Positions 41,186 through 52,333 of a stretch of DNA of 64,000 bases are shown here, piece by piece. The stretch's first letter is position 1; every line of letters starts with the position of its first letter. Source of the stretch: Alternaria dauci (Eukaryota; Ascomycota; Dothideomycetes; Pleosporales; Pleosporaceae); the NCBI RefSeq assembly GCF_042100115.1, contig NC_091275.1, positions 1,240,001-1,304,000 on the forward strand, written 5' to 3'. The translations under genes and the position numbers were made by a program. The notes beneath the pieces were generated by a model. That model saw only the letters and a program-made list of their open reading frames with translations. It did no database searches and was not told the origin of the DNA.

Positions 41186-42628
41186 CTATTTCTTGCGAAG
41201 GTCTTTACTAAGAAACCGGCGGCTGATAAGCATGAAGGCTGATCCTATAATGAGCGTAGCTCCCTGTCGCATGTTAACAACTGAAGTGGCCATGCAATGA
41301 TAGTCAGGTAGCCTACTGAGAACAGAATCAACCATCGATATCCATCCTTTGTCTTGCCATCCGTAACGAGTGAACCACCAATCGGCGTGCCAATGAGACT
41401 CGCAATAGTGATAACGCTGTAGAAAGCACCAATGCGGGCTCCGAGTTTGTCGTCAGATGTGATCTGGCCAATTACCGCGGGTGGAAGAGAAGTCACACTA
41501 CTGGAGCAGAAGCCATATACACAGACGAAGAGTACAAGGGTCTCCATGGAATTGCTGAGTAGCCAGAGAAGGAGACAAAGGCATCCAGAGACGAGGGTAA
41601 CAGGGCAGAGTAGACTCAGTCGGCCGACACGATCTCCTAGGAACCCACCAAGAGTTGCGCCGACAATACTGAAGCCGTTCAACATGCACAAAAAGTACTT
41701 GCTGACAGTGTTACCAGTATATACGGCGTTGGCATAGGATTTGAGATAGTACGCGGGAATCCAAAGGCCGAGGATGGCAAACCATGTGCCGATGCATAGT
41801 AAAGCATAGCTGCTGTTAAGGAACCCTCTAAAATCGATAAGCGACGAGAAACCTTTGCGATCAGGCAAACCACTAGGTTTGCTTGTCGACACACACAAAG
41901 CAATGGAGTAGCAAACGCTTCGATGATTATTAGCCGATGCTCGACTTGTAGAAGGTCGATACGTACGCAATCTTGACAGCGGCTAGGCGTAGCGAGTTCG
42001 GAAAGCCCACTTTCGGCAGCAGTTGTTCGAACATCAGCGGGAAGCCGATGCCGCCAAGTGCTGACCCTGTAGACACAAGCCCCATAGCTAAAGCGCGTCG
42101 CTCTTTGAAGTGCTGGCCCACGACAGTAAGTGCTGGCTGTACACCGAAAGCTATGGTAAGCCCCATGAGCAAACCTTGTGTCATTAGAACGAGCCAAAAT
42201 TGGCCAGGGTGTATGGACGACAGAATGATAAGAGTCAGTGTAGTACCAGTGCCTGAGCCAAGATAGAGGTACTGTGCATTATAAGTCTTTGGTAAGTAGA
42301 GCTTATGAAGGGTACTTACCTTGACGCCATACCGGTCGCAAAGAGCACCAGAAAGGGCAGCCAGCAAATTCATGAGTGCCATTTGGAGCGTTCCGACAAA
42401 GGCTATAGTTGATGGCGGCGTCTGTTTCAGGAAGTCGCTACTATAGTAGTCCTGGAAGAAGCCGAAGCTGTTCATAACTCCAAACGAGGCGTAATAAACC
42501 AAGATGGAACCCGCGACCGTGAACCATGCTGCACGATCCCCCTCATTTTCTTGCAGCTTGAGCCATTCGGTACCTCTGGTGCTCTCATGAGGGGAGCGTT
42601 GAAGGGTGTTGGGAAGCTTTTCGGACAT
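41186..42628 (-). CDS. MFS transporter, monocarboxylate-permease (MCT) type
   Basis: Four exons on the minus strand (42628-42320, 42271-41967, 41917-41317, 41263-41186) encode 430 residues. The pattern is that of the fungal MCT branch of the major facilitator superfamily. A first helix (AWFTVAGSILVYYASFGVMN) follows a short polar N-terminus. GALCDRYGVK and GFLGDRVGRLSLL are the cytoplasmic loop motifs, and about 12 hydrophobic segments are visible. All three introns (48, 49, 53 bp) keep the frame, and the last joins WLILFS to the final helix GATLIIGSAFML. An in-frame ATG at 42685 is an alternative start. The substrate is unknown. It is divergent from the methyltransferase gene at 43912. Confidence 0.87.
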
Positions 42629-43911
42629 TTTGTAGATGATGTGACGGATGTACTGGAGGTAACCGATAGCCAATGTTTCTCCCATTCCCGGCCATCATTA
42701 TATATGGTCTACTCTCCCTCCTGCTCGTTGTAGAAACATAACAAAGTGCAAGGAGTGCCGAGCTGGCCAGGTCGTGTAATAGTTCACCCGAAGGGAAGGT
42801 TGCTTTCACGTCAGCTCTCCCTCCCATAGTCCCCGTGTACCTTCTTTCTGTTGGCTTTGGATGCACATGGTCATCATAGATCGTTCAGAACATGTGGGTT
42901 CGTGCGCCCTAAAAGCAATGAGGTGAAGACGTGATCCTTGTGGAAATGTTGCTGTCACGGCGGACAGGTTGACAATCGATGTGGACATGACTGTAGGCAA
43001 CGTAGCAGCGGGCCAGGTGGGAACCTACAGCTCGGATGTATCCTGAAGAGCATACGTGCGGGTCTTCGTCAGGCTCGCTAACAATGACGTTTTCGACAAC
43101 AAGCGATATGTCATTTCGGCTGCAGTATTGATCTGCTGAGGGGCTATCCAATCAGCTTGCTGACCGCTTCGTGACACGAGTGACGGAATCATACTGGATT
43201 ATGCAAAGCACAGCTTCTCTTGCATCTTGACTGATGATTCTAGGGGAGCCAGTCATCAGTTCTGGCGACGAGATCAGGCGCTGCGGAGAAGAGATAGCGC
43301 AACTGGTGAGATGGATGTGGTGTCTATGCTCCTTTATGTCTCTAGAGGGCGACACTCAGCCCAACTCCAGAACAAAGTCAGATTCTTTGCCTTTCTCTAA
43401 TATAGGCGCTCAGAATGGGTCAAGCTTGCGAATTGCTTCCACATACTTTCATTGATAAATCGGCTCACAGCTGCTGTAGGTTTAGGACATTGTCGCCCTA
43501 GTGCAGTCCCAAAGTTGGCTTTCCTAGCAGGAACTTTGGTATCGTGACCGCGATATGATTTCGATACGGTTCAATGAGTAGATAAAATGGCTAGATCGAC
43601 ATGCTTTAGGCCTTGCATGGGCGTCGTGAAGTAAAGAGTTTCGCAGGGTTGAGAAGGGCTTCACTCTTGATGTTTCGTCGCGAAGTGCGAAATCCGTGAC
43701 CTGTTTGGCTCTTTCTGGAAACGATATGTGATGTCGTGCGCACGAAAAGCGGGGCTACGACTTTTTAAGTTGGGATAAGTCAAGGGATGAAGGTACGATG
43801 CGCCGGCTCGGAAATAAGCACCACCAGTAGCGCGAAGTCCCACTACCGGTAGCACCTGAGGTACAACACACCCGTCCACCCAGTCCCATAAACCATTTCT
43901 GTTTTGACATA
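42629..43911. promoter_or_regulatory. Divergent upstream region between transporter and methyltransferase
   Basis: This 1,283-bp interval without a convincing ORF should contain the promoters of both flanking genes. I see no recognisable operator. Confidence 0.45.
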
Positions 43912-44733
43912 ATGCCTGAAACTAAAAGCCCTCAGAAAGTAACTCCTTTGTGGTTCGAAGAAAACCCCTCCCACGATCATATTCCTCCTGAGACCCGGCG
44001 GCTTCTGGAAACGTGGAGCGGAATCCCCTCCGATGACGTCTTCGACCATGTTGTCAAACTTCGCGATGAAGCTTGGAAGGTTCACCCATATCCTTGCATA
44101 GGGCAATTCCGATTTCTCGAGCCGAGCTTCTCCGAGCTGCCTAATGAGTACGATGAGATTGTTGAGCGTATACGCAAAGGTCAGAAGCTGTTAGACATGG
44201 CTTGCTGCTTCGGTCAGACTATTCGGCAGCTTGCGAATGACGGCGCTCCGACTGAGAACATTTACGGCTGCGACTTGCAGCCGGATTTCATCGAACTAGG
44301 CTATAGACTGTTCCGCGATCGAGGGAAGCTTAAGACCAAGTTCTTGGTAGCGGACATTTTCGATTCCCAGTCGGCACTTACGGATGTCAAAGGCCAAATC
44401 GACATGATTTACGCTGGATCTTTCTTCCACCTATGGGGATTCGAGAAACAAGTCCAAGTATCCAAAGCCGTTGTAGCGTTGCTGCGTCCGCAGCCGGGGT
44501 CGATGATACTCGGTCGCCAAGTTGGTGCCACTGAGGCTCTTGAGAAGGATTCGCCTTCGGGCACAATGTATCGGCATAATGTCGAAAGCTTCAAAAAGAT
44601 GTGGAAGGAGATAGGAGACGATCTCGACATCAAAATGAACGTCGAGGCCAAACTCCAGCCGCTGAGTAGAGATCATTTGAAGTTCCAGTCAGACGACACG
44701 AAGCGGCTGTGGTTTGTCATTCGCTTACAATAG
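43912..44733 (+). CDS. Class I SAM-dependent methyltransferase
   Basis: This 273-residue single-exon enzyme has a Rossmann-type motif I, KLLDMACCFGQTIRQLA (about residues 92-108), followed by the acidic motif II residue in YGCDLQPDFIELG, and a post-motif segment IDMIYAGSFFHLWG. The N-terminus (PLWFEENPSHDHIPPETRRL) resembles the fungal methyltransferases found in meroterpenoid and polyketide pathways. Motif I has ACCFG where GCGxG is more usual, a variation known in that group. The acceptor is unknown. The divergent MFS transporter may act with it, but no synthase gene is visible nearby. Confidence 0.85.
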   Translation: MPETKSPQKVTPLWFEENPSHDHIPPETRRLLETWSGIPSDDVFDHVVKLRDEAWKVHPYPCIGQFRFLEPSFSELPNEYDEIVERIRKGQKLLDMACCFGQTIRQLANDGAPTENIYGCDLQPDFIELGYRLFRDRGKLKTKFLVADIFDSQSALTDVKGQIDMIYAGSFFHLWGFEKQVQVSKAVVALLRPQPGSMILGRQVGATEALEKDSPSGTMYRHNVESFKKMWKEIGDDLDIKMNVEAKLQPLSRDHLKFQSDDTKRLWFVIRLQ

Positions 44734-45565
44734 TATACTCTATAATATCTTGTTGGAAGTGTATAAACCTGCAAACCAAACTCTTCTATCCTTGTGGCGT
44801 AACGCGAAGTTGTTGTGTCCGCGTCTGTCCGGGCTTGGTTAGGTATAGGGCGTGGATGGAACAAAGCATCCAGCCCACGCTTGCTGGTGCGAAGCTGTAC
44901 ATATCGACTGAGTCCAGAAAGTAAGATATGGTATATACGTTAGCGAAGAGACCTAGTGTCAGTTTCTGTATTAGGTGGCATCGTCGCTATTTTTGCGCAC
45001 CGATTCCTATGCTGTAGCCAGACGCAGACGTATTTTGCCGAGATGTGTAGGGATACTAGACCCAACTTCGGCAGCCCTGTCCGCCTGTCACTTTAAGCCT
45101 AATTCCCCATACCTTTCGATATTTCGCTTTCAATTTCAAGAGCCTTCCTGATTGGACAACTCAATCTTGGACCATAGCACCAGGAAAGCCACATGCCTGG
45201 CTGCAGAAAGCAGCGTAAACCTCTGCTCGGTAGACATGTGTCGAACAACATCTGCCGGCGAGAGGCTGTCGTATCCTCGTGTTCATTTACTATGGTAGCA
45301 GCAATGTACACGTTCTAGCCCATCTTGCCGCAGCCAAATCATCGAGGCTGCAAGAAGCCTGCACTTCATCTATCACAAATGAAATGCGAGATGCAACATA
45401 CAGCTCAGCCGCTTTACTTAGTGTAGAAATTTTGCTCTCGCAGCTTTTACATATTGTCTATAAGTAGAGATTCTGCCAGTTAACACTCGTGTTCAGTGTC
45501 AGCTTCGATACCAATCTATCTCACCCAAAAGTTTCGCCTTGGTCAAGACGTCCGAGAAAGCCAGT
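44734..45565. other. Intergenic region
   Basis: This 832-bp interval contains only short, unconvincing ORFs. A TATA-like stretch (TCTATAAGTAGAG, about 45456-45470) lies about 100 bp before the next gene. Confidence 0.4.
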
Positions 45566-46653
45566 ATGAGATTCTCCGTAACACTTGCCGCAGTTCTTGC
45601 TGCGAGCGTGGCAGCGTCTGGTCGTCAAAGAAGACAAATGGGGTATCCGGACGGTATGAACTGCTTCCTTTGGGAAAGGGGCGGACTAACGCATGATTAG
45701 TCGAGGATTGCGGTCTTGATGGATTCGAAGGGCATACGTCCGAGGCGGCGTTGTTCTGTTCCAACATCCTTCGGTCGGGCACTGCAACAGCCACCGTCAC
45801 CAATGGCTACACCACGACAACTACTACAACCAAGAAGACTACAGTCACCGTCCGGCCGACGCCTACTACCACTCCTACCCCCACTCCCACTCCTCAGCCA
45901 ACGCCCACACCGACGCCGACATCGAAATCAACATCATCTCTTCCCTCGCCACCATCGTCATCATCATCGTCCTCTTCATCGCCCAAGCCATCATCTTCGG
46001 CCACACCTGTACAGCCTTCTTCCACAGTATTGTCGTCCACAGTGCTGTCTTCGACTCTCGTTTCGAGCCCGTCCCCGTAAGCCGCTGAACTGCAACTTTT
46101 CGCATTCCGCAGAAAGCTAATTTGTTCGCAGCACACCTACAGGCGCTCCAAGCTGCGGCATTGCCGCGTACGTTAAGACTACGCCAGCGTACTACTTCGA
46201 ATCTAGCGGCACAAAAAACACTTTTGATGCTTGCAGCGCGCTCTGCAAGGCTGATAGCAAGTGCAAGAGCTTCGGCTACGGGGAGGCAAACTGCATGCTC
46301 TTCGACGTCACGGCGTAAGTTGGTCCTTTGAATCGAATGTATCTCGTCCTGACTGCGTTGATAGGGCGGAGAATACGAACTACAACCCCATGTCGCCCTA
46401 CACCTTCTACGACACCGCCTGCCCTGCTGAGCTCCCAGTGCGCAAGCGTCAACTTGGAATCTCACTTGGTCTCCCTGGTGGCATCCACATCTCGCTTGGT
46501 CTCGGTCCTGGCGAGATCTCGTCGGCTTGCTCGTGCTTCATCACAAAAGGACCTGCCAGTACTACGGTTACCAGGACAGTCAGTAGTGCAGTGGTCAGAA
46601 CCAGTACTGTGACTAGCACTGTTACTAGCACGCGAGGTGTTGGCGCTGAGTAG
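45566..46653 (+). CDS. Secreted Thr/Pro/Ser-rich protein with a PAN/apple-like domain
   Basis: Four exons (45566-45653, 45701-46076, 46132-46314, 46365-46653) encode 311 residues. A signal peptide (MRFSVTLAAVLAASVAASG) precedes a dibasic RQRR site. A short Cys-containing segment is followed by about 90 residues of Thr/Pro then Ser/Pro repeats, likely O-glycosylated. Then comes a domain with CGIAAYVKTTPAYYFE, CSALCKADSKCKSFGYG and NCMLFD, the C-x3-C-x5-C-x-S-[FY] and C-x-L-[YF] pattern of fungal PAN/apple domains. The tail has a Gly/Leu-rich segment and Thr/Ser repeats without a GPI signal. All introns (47, 55 and 50 bp) preserve the frame. It is probably cell-wall or extracellular; the ligand is unknown. 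Confidence 0.82.
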
Positions 46654-47492
46654 GGAAAACGGCATAAAGAAGAGCAACGGATTCTTGCGAAAAAACGAAG
46701 CAGACATTGTTGCATGTTCACTTGACTAGTCGCCATCAGTATTCTCGTGTTCGTCTTGCGAGGTTCCATGAGACAATCTGAACTCTAGGCATCTCGGAAT
46801 ACCATTACTTGTACCACCAGTGCTGTGTTATCTCTCGCTCCTGAGCATAACCCTTTGTGTGCTGATCGGGTTTGGCGGTTGACGAATTGTAGCTGACAGC
46901 GCTCGAGGCAGCAGTTCTGCATCAGCACATGGTGAGGCGTGTTTCGGCAAAGTCATCGAGATCATGTGGATCGCGCGTAACGTGTTCGATAGCGGGAGGG
47001 TTGAGGAAGGAGGGACAGTTCGGCCAGGGCGAGGATGTTATGCTACAGCTGCTTGTCTGTCAGCAACCGGCGTATGTAGATTAAGTGCTAGATGGGTCGT
47101 ACCTGGCACAGCTTGCTGGCATACCACCAAATACCGACCCAAAGGGCTGATGTCCACACAGCCCTACTACCATAGCTTGTGCATGACGCGATGTTTTCGT
47201 CGCAGTTGGCGACGCGTCAAACAGTCTCCCACATGAGCATTGTAATCGAGATGCAGTAGCTGAAGCGAGACTCAGCCGCGCACCGTTTTAAGACGCGTCT
47301 TGTTGCGCAAGAGACAATGCGAGGGAAGGCGGCATGCTAACCATTCGGTAGAGCGTGGATCGGCGCATTCCGGTCGGGTGGGTCCTTGAGCACGACTGCG
47401 GTAGCCAACCTTGGAAGGCTTAGCTAATAATTCCGCCCCACATGTATAAACTTCCTGCACCACCACCCAACCACAACCAAGACCCTATCACA
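46654..47492. other. Intergenic region
   Basis: This 839-bp interval has no supported gene. The last 60 bp before the next ATG are C/A-rich, like a fungal leader. Confidence 0.4.
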
Positions 47493-47891
47493 ATGGCACA
47501 CTTCTCCCAAATCACCAACATAGCCGAGTTCGCTGCCTGCATCAAAGCCACAGCAGGAAAAACTGTTCTGCTGGCCTACTGGCCCGAAGACGAAACAACC
47601 AATGAGGTTGCCACTGCACTTCAAAAACTACTTCCGTCAACATCCTACGAGCAGTACGACGTCGTTGATATTTACTGCTTCGACATGTACTCGCTGCCAG
47701 AACTAGGCAACATGTTGGATGTGAGCTTCGTGCCGACGCTCATGTGGTTCATGGACGGCGTCATGGATGCCATCGTTTGGCATGAGGGTTGTGCAATCGA
47801 GGGCGAGAGCGTTGAGAAGGGCGTAAAGAGGGTAGTGGATAGGATTAAAGGAGGTGATATCGCAGGAGAGGATAGCGACGATGACTGGTAG
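47493..47891 (+). CDS. Thioredoxin-fold protein lacking the CxxC motif
   Basis: The frame is open from an ATG at 47442, but the ATG at 47493 (context CACAATGGC) is the better start and gives 132 residues. The alternation KTVLLAYWPEDE, YDVVDIYCFDM, FVPTLMWFMDG fits the beta-alpha-beta core of thioredoxin, with the cis-Pro position at VPT. At the active-site position it reads YWPEDE and not WCxxC, so a classical disulfide reductase is unlikely. The C-terminus is acidic (GEDSDDDW). The role is unknown; it may be a redox-inactive thioredoxin relative. Confidence 0.75.
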   Translation: MAHFSQITNIAEFAACIKATAGKTVLLAYWPEDETTNEVATALQKLLPSTSYEQYDVVDIYCFDMYSLPELGNMLDVSFVPTLMWFMDGVMDAIVWHEGCAIEGESVEKGVKRVVDRIKGGDIAGEDSDDDW

Positions 47892-49456
47892 ATGCTTACA
47901 GTCTGGAAGAGGAGGATAAAAGACTTTATCACGCCAGAACCTTCTATTTTCGTGACGTACAAAGAGCCTTGCCGGCGTCGCGATTATCAAACACTGTTGC
48001 GATAGAATCTCGTCATGAATCCACTTCGACTTTCCGCAGCTGAGGTATCGATACAAAAAGTGCGTCAGCACGACCGCCTTCAGGTTTGCGCCACGGACTG
48101 CAGGGGCGCCTATACGCCACTATGCATTGTGCAATTGTACATCATCCTACATGCGATAGCCACCGGTCAAACAAACATGTTCAATAAAGGACAGTCACCC
48201 TGTATGAACGCGCCAGTATACTATCACATCGGCCGGCCGCCCCTATCGGCTTCCTCGGGAAGAGCTTAGCAAATCGAGCTCGGCTGACCCCTTTCCACGA
48301 CATCCTAGCAGTACGAGCCGCAGCTACTGTCGTATCCTCAGCTCACTCATCTGGAACTACTCGTCCAATCTATATTGTTCGCATCGGTATTCGTTCTTCT
48401 CGTCTCATCCTCATTGCACATGTATACACTCTTTTTTACGTGTGCAGCGTCTCTCTTTCCCCAGTATTAAGTCTTGTCAACTCTCTCGATACGTTTGCCT
48501 TCTTCCGCAATTAATCGGCATAATGTATGTTCGTCAGGGTTGTGTCGCACATCTCTTACTTCCAAATCGCTCGACATGATGTCTTGCATACACACATATG
48601 GTTCTGCTCTTTCTTTTCACTTTTGGGCCACACGATTGCGTTTTATGTTGGGCTTTAGCAGGTGGGCACTGGAAGTATTGGGTGGTGAATGGTGAAAGGC
48701 GAAAGGGGAAAGAGGCGACGTCCGTATGGCTCCTCGCACCACTCCCTTGGCATTGGTGTGTTTGTTGTGAGCTACGGAAGACTTACAAAGACAGTGGCAA
48801 CTTCAAATCGACCTTTTCATCCATGTCCGAAGCTCTACGACGACATACTGAAGCTAGTGCCGAGAAGTGCATACCATCAACGCATCCTTGAGCTCGAAGT
48901 CTATTGCCACTAGTCCAAACGGACATCGTACATTGTCGAGCATCTTGCTGGCACGTAGAAGGTTAGGCACTTTTGGGAGGTGAACCGGACAATACCACCG
49001 CCGCGCATCTCCCAACCCTCAGTGAATGTGACATTTGTACCCACTCAGTCCTTGGCAGAACGCTAGCAAGACCTCCCCTCCACTCCAGTCACCAAAGAAC
49101 CCTCCCACCCATTCTTCTGCTGTTACGCAATCCATACCGCGACGACGTTCAGCTGTTCTGCCACTCAGCCCATCAATTCGAGTGACATAGGTCACTGCAA
49201 ACCAACCGTCGCCACACGCGTTCGATCACGGTGAAGCGACCCCAGACGCACGGTTTTGTACGCTCATCTTCATTTCGCCTGGCCTACACACTACACACCA
49301 CTCTCATATTCCCACCACAGTTTGGTTGGTTGCGATAGTCAAGCTAGGATTTAGCCAGGTTTGCATTTCAAACTCGTTTCCACGGGCCCACGTGCTAACC
49401 TTTGGCTTAGTAACACTTGAACGACCGCATTTTCTGCACCGGGTGTACACAGCAAC
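47892..49456. other. 1.6-kb intergenic region
   Basis: Several short ORFs occur here without domains or consistent frames. I see no RNA gene or repeat. The distal part should be the promoter of the coiled-coil gene. Confidence 0.45.
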
Positions 49457-52132
49457 ATGGCGGAACTCAACGGCGGGCAGCTAGCTGTTCTATTGCAAAA
49501 TTGGAACCACCCAGTCATCAGACCTTTCCTTGCCACGGCCGCAGCGGGTCTAGCAGCCATCACTGTCTACGAGAAAGGACTTCCACTCGACATCGATATC
49601 AAGCGGCTCAATCATTTCATAGCACACCTCGCTGCACCCGAGTTAGGGAGGGGTCTGTACATACCTAAGAAGTACATGAGCCCTAACCATCCGTCGAACG
49701 AGATCTTTGGAATCCTGGAGCCAGAACTATTTTCCGTCGCTAATATCACCGCCCGTACAAATACACGATTGCAGACCACGTCTGACGTCTCCACTATCAT
49801 CCATCACATTGGCAATGACAGCACACACGTGCACTTCCAAACGACGTCACACTTCATCACGTCTCCACCGGTACTTTCATTCAACACGTCTGGAGCACCA
49901 CACACTACCACAACTCTCCCCATTGATACACAAGCGCAAAATGCTGGCATTGTTGGCAACGGCGGTGTTCTCGGCCTTGCTGCAGCTGGTCTTATCGCTA
50001 CGGGAGCCTTCTTCGTGCGCAAGAAGTATAGCAACTACAAAAAGGCCAAAGCGCAGAAGCTTACCGATGAACAACTGATAGCACATTTGATGATACAGCT
50101 CGAAGAGTCCAAGGCCTCCAAACTTACAGACGCACAATGCATATCGCGTCTGGAGCTACAGCTTGATGAAGTCACAGCCTCCAAGGTCAGGATTGAGACC
50201 GTGCTCAAAGCGGCGCAGAAAGACGTGAGCATTTGCAACGAAGAGAGGAACCGGCTCCAAGGGGAACTGTTAGTCTCCAGTATCTTGAACAGTAAACTCG
50301 TACAAAGGCTACATGAAGCAAAGGCGGAGATGAACCAGAACGCCAAGTTGGTAGATGATATCATCAAGCGGCTCGAAAAGTCTACTGCCATGTTAGAGGA
50401 GGACCGAAACATACAGATGCAGACAAACAGCCAGCTCCAAGATGAGCTATCTAAAGCACAGTCGGAGGTCATTGGTCTCCGAAATGTGAAGAGCGCTCAC
50501 GAGGATGAAGTTCAGAGGCAACTACAAGCAAATGACAGCCTCAAAGATGAGTTGTCCAAGACATACTCAACAATCAGCAATCTCCGAGATGAGAAAACTG
50601 CTCATGAGCATGAAGTCCAGAGGCAGCTACAGGCAAATTCAAGCCTCGGAGATGAGCTATCCAAAGCATACTCAACAATCAACAATCTCCTAAACGAGAA
50701 GACTAATCGTCAACTTGAAATTCAGGAGCAGCTACAAGCAGACCGGCTAGAGATGGACGGTCTTGTCAATGAGCTCCGCTCTGTAGGCGACGAGAAGACC
50801 AAGCTCTTGGATCAACTAGCAGCCAGCGAAGCTGCCGCTAACGCCACTCGACAACGGATGTCGAACAAAATCGACGATCTCGACCGGCAAATCGTCAACT
50901 ATAAGCTCCTCTCATTGGAAGCTGAGGAAAAGTCGAAGGAGCAGGTAGCTACCACTGAGGTCCTGCGTCAAGAGGCGCGTGAAGCAAACATGGCCCTCGA
51001 TATTGCTCGAGAAAAGATCTCTCGGCTCGAGAAGGAGAAGACAGCTAGCGATTTTCCCGAGCCAAGCATCTCTGAGACTGGTGGCGAGGATAATGACGAT
51101 GATGACCTTGACCGCGATATCACTGGCTCGACCGAAGGTAGTCAGCAGCCTGGCTTACAGCAGGAAGCTCATCCTTCCAATGCGTCGGAGTCGCCTTCCA
51201 ATTCTGTCGATGCCGATGAAGAGCAGTCACAAATGTCGACCAAACCTCCAGTTCCATCGTCTAGCGAACTGAACATTCCTCGTCGGAAGAAGCGCGAGTT
51301 GTGGTACGTTTACTGGAGAGACATTACCTCTAAGCTCACCTACTCTGATGACAAAGTGCATGAACTGGAGCTTCCATGTTTCGATGTCAGGTTCAGCCAC
51401 ATTGGACTAGTATGTCCGGCAGAGGACCACGAAGACCGGACGTTGGAGAGCGGAAAGGTGGTCGAGCACACCAAGTGCAATCTTTGCCTTCAATGGTACA
51501 CGAAGAAAGACATGTACGATCACTTGAAGACTTGCAAGGCCTTTTGGGAGTTCGCTATCCGTTGTGGTCACTGCAAAAAGATCTTCAAGTACAACACTGC
51601 TTTCTTCGACAAACATGCTCCAGATTGCAAGACGCAGGCAATGGAAGAGGATCACTCGGACGAGCATTTTACCCTTGCAAAGTCCGAGGTTGATGCAACC
51701 ACGGCCGAGATCTCTCGGCAGGCCAGCCCGAGCTCCATGGTGTTCATTACGCCTGAAAAGCAGATCAACCCTGCAGCGCCACCCTTCACGCCCGGAGGCT
51801 CAACCTCAGGCCATGCGAGACCTATCCCTACCGGTCCCCGCTTCACTGGACCAAACTTCCAGCAAGGCCGAGGCAGATCATTCAACAGCCCACAATCTCC
51901 ATGCTCGCCTCGAAACACGCCCTACATGACGTTGCACGGCATCTTGCCAACTCATGGAACGGGTTTTGGAACACGCTACCCAGCTGCGTGTCCTCCAAAT
52001 GGACCCCAGGCATATTCGGCGCCGCACGACAATTCGCAGGCGCACAGATATCCTGGACCACAACACCAAGGTCACCCACAGAATCCTCACAATTTCTCTC
52101 CGTCCAGCCCAGGCTACACTCCTCGAAAGTGA
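49457..52132 (+). CDS. Membrane-anchored coiled-coil protein with two zinc-finger-like motifs
   Basis: This single-exon gene encodes 891 residues. A weak hydrophobic segment lies near residues 20-38 and a clear membrane helix at about 167-190 (GVLGLAAAGLIATGAFFV followed by RKK). A long coiled coil (about 195-530) contains two full tandem 35-residue repeats, five heptads each, at 347-381 and 382-416, with partial repeats on both sides. An acidic linker follows, then two C-x2-C...H...C motifs (C674/C677 to C695, and C703/C706 to C726), and a Pro/Gly-rich disordered tail. The arrangement suggests a membrane-tethered scaffold with a C2HC-type zinc module. I do not recognise the family. Confidence 0.83.
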   Translation: MAELNGGQLAVLLQNWNHPVIRPFLATAAAGLAAITVYEKGLPLDIDIKRLNHFIAHLAAPELGRGLYIPKKYMSPNHPSNEIFGILEPELFSVANITARTNTRLQTTSDVSTIIHHIGNDSTHVHFQTTSHFITSPPVLSFNTSGAPHTTTTLPIDTQAQNAGIVGNGGVLGLAAAGLIATGAFFVRKKYSNYKKAKAQKLTDEQLIAHLMIQLEESKASKLTDAQCISRLELQLDEVTASKVRIETVLKAAQKDVSICNEERNRLQGELLVSSILNSKLVQRLHEAKAEMNQNAKLVDDIIKRLEKSTAMLEEDRNIQMQTNSQLQDELSKAQSEVIGLRNVKSAHEDEVQRQLQANDSLKDELSKTYSTISNLRDEKTAHEHEVQRQLQANSSLGDELSKAYSTINNLLNEKTNRQLEIQEQLQADRLEMDGLVNELRSVGDEKTKLLDQLAASEAAANATRQRMSNKIDDLDRQIVNYKLLSLEAEEKSKEQVATTEVLRQEAREANMALDIAREKISRLEKEKTASDFPEPSISETGGEDNDDDDLDRDITGSTEGSQQPGLQQEAHPSNASESPSNSVDADEEQSQMSTKPPVPSSSELNIPRRKKRELWYVYWRDITSKLTYSDDKVHELELPCFDVRFSHIGLVCPAEDHEDRTLESGKVVEHTKCNLCLQWYTKKDMYDHLKTCKAFWEFAIRCGHCKKIFKYNTAFFDKHAPDCKTQAMEEDHSDEHFTLAKSEVDATTAEISRQASPSSMVFITPEKQINPAAPPFTPGGSTSGHARPIPTGPRFTGPNFQQGRGRSFNSPQSPCSPRNTPYMTLHGILPTHGTGFGTRYPAACPPNGPQAYSAPHDNSQAHRYPGPQHQGHPQNPHNFSPSSPGYTPRK

Positions 52133-52243
52133 TATATCACGGAGTGAGCGGACGTCAAGCGTGGTAGCAATAGCGAACCTTGGAATCTTGTCTTTTGGTA
52201 TGCAGGGATGCAAACACGGGTGGAGATGGTTTTGAGGGTCGGG

Positions 52244-52269
52244 GACATCGATCTCATAGTATTGATGTC
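52244..52269 (+). repeat. Hairpin 1 with loop CTCATAGT
   Basis: GACATCGAT pairs with ATTGATGTC (nine pairs, one G-U) around an 8-base loop. It lies about 110 bp after the stop codon of the coiled-coil gene, so it may be in its 3' UTR. Confidence 0.55.
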
Positions 52270-52307
52270 ACGGAAGCATGGAGGTGGAATGGGGTGTCAG
52301 GTCTGAA

Positions 52308-52333
52308 GACAACGATCTCATAGTATCGTTGTC
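52308..52333 (+). repeat. Hairpin 2 with the same loop
   Basis: GACAACGAT pairs perfectly with ATCGTTGTC around an identical CTCATAGT loop. Compared with hairpin 1 the stem differs at a paired position on both arms, and both hairpins are followed by ACG. Confidence 0.55.

Noticed and set aside
45875..46465. 196-codon minus-strand ORF opposite the secreted protein gene
   Set aside because: It is the reverse reading of Pro/Thr/Ser repeats and spans introns of the real gene.
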